This document shows positions 60,439-64,000 of a DNA stretch of 64,000 nucleotides, piece after piece. The DNA is from UBA7803 sp034522075 (GTDB lineage: Bacteria; Pseudomonadota; Gammaproteobacteria; Pseudomonadales; Azotimanducaceae): assembly GCA_034522075.1 (NCBI GenBank), contig JAXHLO010000021.1, positions 62,001-126,000 on the forward strand. Direction: 5' to 3'. Each line of letters opens with the position of its first letter. Position 1 is the stretch's first letter. Both the position numbers and the translations under genes were made by a program. The notes under the pieces were generated by a model. That model was not told the origin of the DNA and did no database searches. It saw only the letters and a list, made by a program, of their open reading frames with translations.

Positions 60439-61593
60439 TCAGAACAGCGTGTCGAATTCCCGGCCGGCGTTGCTGGTTCTGGCCCGGCGCAGGCAGCCGG
60501 CGAGACGTTCGACGCCGTCGTCGATGGTGGTCGTATCCAGGTGGCCGAAAGCCAGGCGCAGATAGGGAACGTCGGCACCGGCATAGTGAAACAGCGAACC
60601 GGGCAGGTAGTTGACCCCTTCGGCCTGGCACAGCTCCCAGAGCTTGCGGCGGTCCACATCGTCCGGCAGCCGCACCCAGACGAACAATCCGCCTGGTGGT
60701 TTCGACCAGACACACAAATCGTCGATGTGAGCCGTGAGCGCCGCCAGCAGGCGGTCGCGTTTGACGAGCAGTGCTTCGTTGACGACGCGGGCATGGTCCC
60801 AGATCCCGCCGGCATAGAACTCGGCGGCGATGGCTGCGGCCAGGGTATTGCTGCCGGCGTCGTTGCGCCGCGCGGTGATTCTTTCCAGCATGGGCGGCCG
60901 CGCCAGGATGTAGCCCAGACGCAGCCCCGGGCCGAGGATTTTTGACAGCGAACACAGGTAGATCTGATTGGGGCTTTCGTCCAGCGCATAGAGTGCGGGT
61001 TCCACGCTGCCCTCGAAATGCACATCCGCGTAGCAGTTGTCCTCCACCACCGGAACCTCGAAACGGTTCGCCAGTTCGATCAGCCCCTGACGATTGGCCT
61101 TGGGCATGATGAAGCCCGTGGGATTCTGATAGGTGCTGATGGCATAGATGAACCTGGCTTGCCGGCCTTCGGCGGCCAGAGTCTCCAGGCTCTCCTCCAG
61201 GGCCTCGAGCCGCATGCCCTGGTCCGACAGCGGTACGCCGTGCATGTTGAGACGCAGATTGCGGTAGGCAGCCAGTGTGCCTGGATAGCTGAACTCCTCC
61301 AGCAGCACGGTGTCGCCGGGCGCTTCCTGCAGCGTCTGCGCCGTCAGCGTGACCGCCTGCATGGAGCCGTTGGTGATGACCAGATGGTCCGGGTTCACCG
61401 TTACCCCCTCGCGATGGGACTCTCGAGCCGCCATGGCCTCGCGCAGACCGGCATAGCCCAGAGCCCCCGGATAGTCGGCGAGGTCGGCGGCACAGGCATC
61501 GATGGCCCGCACGGCCGCCGCCTTCAGCCCCTCGGTGGGGAAAGTGTCCGGATCGGCGCGCCCCGCGCCGAAGTCATAGTTGATTGTGGTCAC
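60439..61593 (-). CDS. PLP-dependent aminotransferase (class I/II, 2-aminoadipate-type)
   Basis: A 384-residue fold-type I enzyme: YDFGAGRADPDTFPTEGLKAA, YPGALGYAGLREAMAARE, ITNGSMQAVTLTAQTLQEAPGDTVLLEEFSYPGT, FIYAISTYQNPTGFIMP, VEDNCYADVHFEG and the Schiff-base lysine in LCSLSKILGPGLRLGYILA. The set matches the 2-aminoadipate/MocR-like aminotransferase group, but the N-terminal GntR wing is absent, so it acts as an enzyme rather than a regulator. The start is GTG, with AAGGGGAG about 10 bp upstream. Substrate uncertain. Confidence 0.9.
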   Translation of the reverse strand: MTTINYDFGAGRADPDTFPTEGLKAAAVRAIDACAADLADYPGALGYAGLREAMAARESHREGVTVNPDHLVITNGSMQAVTLTAQTLQEAPGDTVLLEEFSYPGTLAAYRNLRLNMHGVPLSDQGMRLEALEESLETLAAEGRQARFIYAISTYQNPTGFIMPKANRQGLIELANRFEVPVVEDNCYADVHFEGSVEPALYALDESPNQIYLCSLSKILGPGLRLGYILARPPMLERITARRNDAGSNTLAAAIAAEFYAGGIWDHARVVNEALLVKRDRLLAALTAHIDDLCVWSKPPGGLFVWVRLPDDVDRRKLWELCQAEGVNYLPGSLFHYAGADVPYLRLAFGHLDTTTIDDGVERLAGCLRRARTSNAGREFDTLF

Positions 61594-61670
61594 GGGCCTG
61601 GCTCCCCTTGCGTGTCGTCCTGAGTTAACGATGCATTATGGTACAGGACGTGGAGTCGGGAGCGCGGAGG

Positions 61671-62726
61671 TTACACCGCCAGCTCGCGATTTTCGGCCGC
61701 GCTGCGGTAGCAGGCGTCCACGACTCGATGAGCCGCAAGGGCGTCCTGAAAGTCCGGAGTCGAGGGTTTGCCCGCTGCCGCAGCCTGCAGAAACCGCCGG
61801 TCGGAAAGCCCGGCCAGCCCGCGCAGATCTTCATCCCGCGCGTGTAATCCTTCCAGCACCATGAAGCGGGCAAGCACCTCGTCACTGGACAGGGTTACGG
61901 GCCCATGGTCACCCTGTTCCACGCTGACGGCGCCGAAGTAATCCTGGTGGGTATCCAAGCGGGCACCCGCGCTGAAGACCTCTAGATGCCTGCTGGACTG
62001 GCGCGTGGTTACGTCGTGCCAGACCGATGTGAGCGTGCTGACATGTCCGCCCTCGTGATGGAAGGTGGCGACTGCTACGTTCTCGATGCCCGGATAGCCG
62101 ACCGTATTGCGCGTATGGCAGGAGACACGCTCGATCTCGCCGAACAGGCGCCGGAACAGATCCACATCGTGAATGGAATGTTCCAGCAGGGTCCCGCCGC
62201 CGGCGCGCTGCACGTCGCTGCGCCAGGTGGACCCATAGTGGCCGCCGATGGGAAAGCACTGATCGTCGCGCAGGTGAGCGCTGAGCAGCGGCCCGGGCGC
62301 TTGTTCCAGCAGATCGGCCAGAACCCGGTAAACGGGGCTGTGACGCAGGACCAGTCCCACCTGGTGGGTAATGCCCGCTGCGTCCACTGCCGTCGCCATG
62401 GCCTGGGCATCTGCCAGCGATCGGGCCAGGGGTTTTTCGCAGAACACGTGCCTGCCTGCGGCGGCGGCAGCCTGGACCAGCGCAGGGTGCTCGGCGGTTT
62501 CTGTGCACACGTAGACGGCGTCGCAGCAGTCAATGATCTCCTCCGCGGATTGTGTTGCCAGGCTGCAGCCGGCGATGGTGGCGAATTTCTCCGCACGGGA
62601 GATATCGCGGTCGCACGTCGCGTGATAGCTGATATCGGCTAGACCGCGAGTCTGCACGTCCTTGATGTTGCGGGCGTGAAAGGTGCCGATGTGGCCACAA
62701 CCGATGAGGCCCACTTTCAGAGTCAT
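61671..62726 (-). CDS. Gfo/Idh/MocA-family oxidoreductase
   Basis: A 351-residue NAD(P)-binding dehydrogenase: VGLIGCGHIGTFHARNI (Rossmann glycine motif), DAVYVCTETAEHPALVQAAAAAGRHVFCEKPLARSLADA (with the conserved EKP), QVGLVLRHSPVYRVLADL and the C-terminal substrate domain GGGTLLEHSIHDVDLFRRLFGEIERV, where H-D-x-D supports catalysis. It oxidises a sugar, cyclitol or related alcohol. Substrate unknown. It is co-directional with the aminotransferase, whose start lies 77 bp downstream of this gene's stop. Confidence 0.92.
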   Translation of the reverse strand: MTLKVGLIGCGHIGTFHARNIKDVQTRGLADISYHATCDRDISRAEKFATIAGCSLATQSAEEIIDCCDAVYVCTETAEHPALVQAAAAAGRHVFCEKPLARSLADAQAMATAVDAAGITHQVGLVLRHSPVYRVLADLLEQAPGPLLSAHLRDDQCFPIGGHYGSTWRSDVQRAGGGTLLEHSIHDVDLFRRLFGEIERVSCHTRNTVGYPGIENVAVATFHHEGGHVSTLTSVWHDVTTRQSSRHLEVFSAGARLDTHQDYFGAVSVEQGDHGPVTLSSDEVLARFMVLEGLHARDEDLRGLAGLSDRRFLQAAAAGKPSTPDFQDALAAHRVVDACYRSAAENRELAV

Positions 62727-62868
62727 GCCGTGCTCCTGTGCTTTCCGGGTACCCAGTATGTCGAAGCTGGTCCGGTCCGGCCAACGAATCCGTTGACAGG
62801 CGGCGTCACCAGGAGCATGATTCGCCGCTTCTCAGAACACGCTTTCAGTCGGTAACAACGGCACGAAC

Positions 62869-62979
62869 ATGATTTCCGCGATCTGCACCAAGTTCATGGA
62901 CACCTCCCCGGTGACGCAATGGCTGCGCGATTACCTGGTGGTGACCATTGCGCATGGAGGCCCCGGCTCAAGCGGATAG
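62869..62979 (+). CDS. Possible small peptide upstream of the terminator
   Basis: A 36-codon ORF in the gap before the MFS gene, beginning MISAICTKFMD and ending AHGGPGSSG, with a short hydrophobic stretch (YLVVTIA). The same frame is open further upstream to 62820 (NTLSVGNNGTN) without an ATG. A terminator follows 34 bp after the stop, so it could be a short transcription unit or a leader peptide. No family recognised and no good Shine-Dalgarno sequence. It may be the tail of a lost gene. Confidence 0.25.
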   Translation: MISAICTKFMDTSPVTQWLRDYLVVTIAHGGPGSSG

Positions 62980-63012
62980 ACCTTTCGACAAGCACAACTC
63001 AGCTTGCAGAAG

Positions 63013-63047
63013 AACCCCGGAGAGCCCGCCAGCCTCCGGGGTTTTTC
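63013..63047 (+). terminator. Strong intrinsic terminator
   Basis: Perfect 10-bp stem AACCCCGGAG (63013-63022) with CTCCGGGGTT (63034-63043), 11-nt loop, followed by TTTTTCGTTT on the plus strand. It ends 42 bp before the MFS start, so it either closes a short upstream transcript or attenuates read-through into the transporter gene. Confidence 0.85.
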
Positions 63048-63089
63048 GTTTCAGGGCAGAAAAAACAGTGGGATCGCATCGGGATCACG

Positions 63090-64000
63090 ATGATGGACAG
63101 GCAAGCAGAACGGCGCGCATTGGAGCGCAACTTCGGCACCACACTGGCGGTGGCGTTTTTTCAGGTGTTCCTGGTGATCATGCCGGTTGCTGTGCCGTTT
63201 TTTCAGAGCCGCGGCCTGGACATGCAGCAGATATTCGCACTGCAGGCCATCTTTGCCGCCGTGATACTGATCACCGAGGTGCCGTCAGGCTATGCGGCTG
63301 ACCTGCTGGGCCGCAGGCCCACACTGCTGGTGGGTGCGGTCGTGGCGGGAGTGGGTCACACCATCCTGGTATTTGCCGATGGTTTCGCGGGGCTGGCTCT
63401 GTTCGAGGTGGCTCTCGGCATATCGGCCAGCCTCATTTCCGGATCGGACATCGCCATTATCTATGACAGCGAGGCTGCACTCGGCCGTGGTGAGGAAGAG
63501 CAGCGGAAAGTCGTGGGCCGGCTGTATTCCGTGCGCACGTTTTCCGAGGCGATAGCGGCGGTGGTGTGCAGTCTGCTGTTGCTGGTGTCTCTGGAAATGG
63601 TCGTCTATGTACAGGCGGTAATCGGCTGGATCCCGCTGCTGCTGGCCATACGCCTGGTGGAGCCGCCGGTGGTACGTCTGGAGCAATCGGGGCATTTGCG
63701 CAACATGGCACAGATCTGCCGCCATATGGTGCAGCACAGCCTGGTGCTCAGGCTGACGTTTCTGGCGCTTTGTGTCTGGAGTCTGACCACCTTCTATGCG
63801 GTCTGGCTGATTCAGGAGCTGTGGCAGCAGCAGGGCATCGCGCTGGCGTTGTTCGGCTACCTGTGGGCCGGACTTACCGTCATTGCTGCTGTGGCGGGTC
63901 GCTGGGCCCACGTGGTCGAGGCGCGATTGGGTACATCCGGAGTTCTGGTGCTCATCGGTGTGTTGCCGGCGCTCGGGTACCTGGGCCTGGATCTACTCGG
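63090..64000 (+). CDS. Major facilitator superfamily transporter, 3' truncated by window end
   Basis: The open frame runs from ATGATG (63090/63093) past the right edge. Helix 1 is TTLAVAFFQVFLVIMPVAVPFF. The MFS signature loop between helices 2 and 3 is seen as GYAADLLGRRPTLLVGAVVAG (G-x-x-x-D-x-x-G-R-R). At least eight hydrophobic segments follow, with LFGYLWAGLTVIAAVAGRWA in the second half. There is no substrate clue, and the protein is missing its C-terminus here. A small cytoplasmic start (MMDRQAERRALERNFG) is normal. Confidence 0.88.
   Translation, partial: MMDRQAERRALERNFGTTLAVAFFQVFLVIMPVAVPFFQSRGLDMQQIFALQAIFAAVILITEVPSGYAADLLGRRPTLLVGAVVAGVGHTILVFADGFAGLALFEVALGISASLISGSDIAIIYDSEAALGRGEEEQRKVVGRLYSVRTFSEAIAAVVCSLLLLVSLEMVVYVQAVIGWIPLLLAIRLVEPPVVRLEQSGHLRNMAQICRHMVQHSLVLRLTFLALCVWSLTTFYAVWLIQELWQQQGIALALFGYLWAGLTVIAAVAGRWAHVVEARLGTSGVLVLIGVLPALGYLGLDLL

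Larger units (their letters stand above)
62727..63089. other. 363-bp intergenic region: small ORF, terminator, MFS promoter region
   Basis: It holds a possible 36-codon ORF (62869-62979) and a strong intrinsic terminator (63013-63047). No other gene is seen. The first 140 bp would carry the promoter of the divergent Gfo/Idh/MocA gene. A 12-codon frame (ATG at 62818) follows AGGAG too closely to be convincing. Confidence 0.5.

Overview
The window is 64 kb of GC-rich, densely coded DNA that reads like the chromosome of a free-living aerobic Gammaproteobacterium. The pointers are GlcD/E/F glycolate oxidase, PBP1B with an adjacent TPR lipoprotein, DUF6279, DUF3187, DUF748 and TIGR04219-type envelope proteins, an OxyR-like site upstream of dps, and many acyl-CoA and LLM (luciferase-like) enzymes. 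I cannot place it to genus. No tRNA, rRNA, CRISPR array, integrase or transposase was recognised.

Layout. 1-3.1 kb: the 3' part of a hotdog-fold gene and a hybrid sensor kinase gene, both broken by several frameshifts. 3.2-4.8 kb: a secreted polysaccharide deacetylase coupled to a VOC protein. 4.85-11.7 kb: a CnoX-like thioredoxin/TPR gene, then a tightly overlapping operon of FHA protein, PP2C phosphatase, transmembrane Ser/Thr kinase with a C-terminal FGE/SUMF1-like domain, TpsB-type two-partner secretion translocator, and a small secreted protein. This operon is the most unusual assembly here. 11.67-12.08 kb: an AT-rich gap with DnaA-box-like sequences and a palindrome. 12.1-14.1 kb: a lipoprotein, dps with an OxyR-like operator, PspC and a small membrane protein.

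14.3-26 kb is mainly lipid and CoA metabolism: a class III CoA-transferase, two acyl-CoA synthetases, two PaaI thioesterases and GlpD, with a degenerate GGDEF protein, DUF3187, DUF2062, a TcyP-like symporter and a 2H phosphoesterase between them. 26.2-31.8 kb (mostly minus strand): an alkylsulfatase-like metallo-beta-lactamase gene with one frameshift, a GNAT enzyme, a giant AsmA-like DUF748 protein and RidA. 32-36.5 kb: TIGR04219 barrel and glcDEF, where glcD looks leaderless. 36.5-40 kb: mrcB with a candidate lpoP, and DUF4126. 40.2-42.5 kb: a TPP riboswitch in front of a TonB-dependent receptor, which implies outer-membrane thiamine uptake.

42.5-51 kb: DsbA-like and glutaredoxin-like proteins, three LLM-family (F420-type) oxidoreductases, an omega-amino-acid aminotransferase coupled to an APH-like phosphotransferase, an enoyl-CoA hydratase and a histidine phosphatase. 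51-64 kb: a lytic transglycosylase, HAD phosphatase, FATP-type acyl-CoA synthetase, two MBL hydrolases, a beta-lactamase-fold lipoprotein, acyl-CoA dehydrogenase, a zinc-ribbon protein, an SRPBCC protein, a PLP aminotransferase, a Gfo/Idh/MocA oxidoreductase and a truncated MFS transporter behind a strong terminator. REP-like palindromes occur at 21.45 and 44.7 kb, and an unexplained inverted-repeat element at 47.2 kb.
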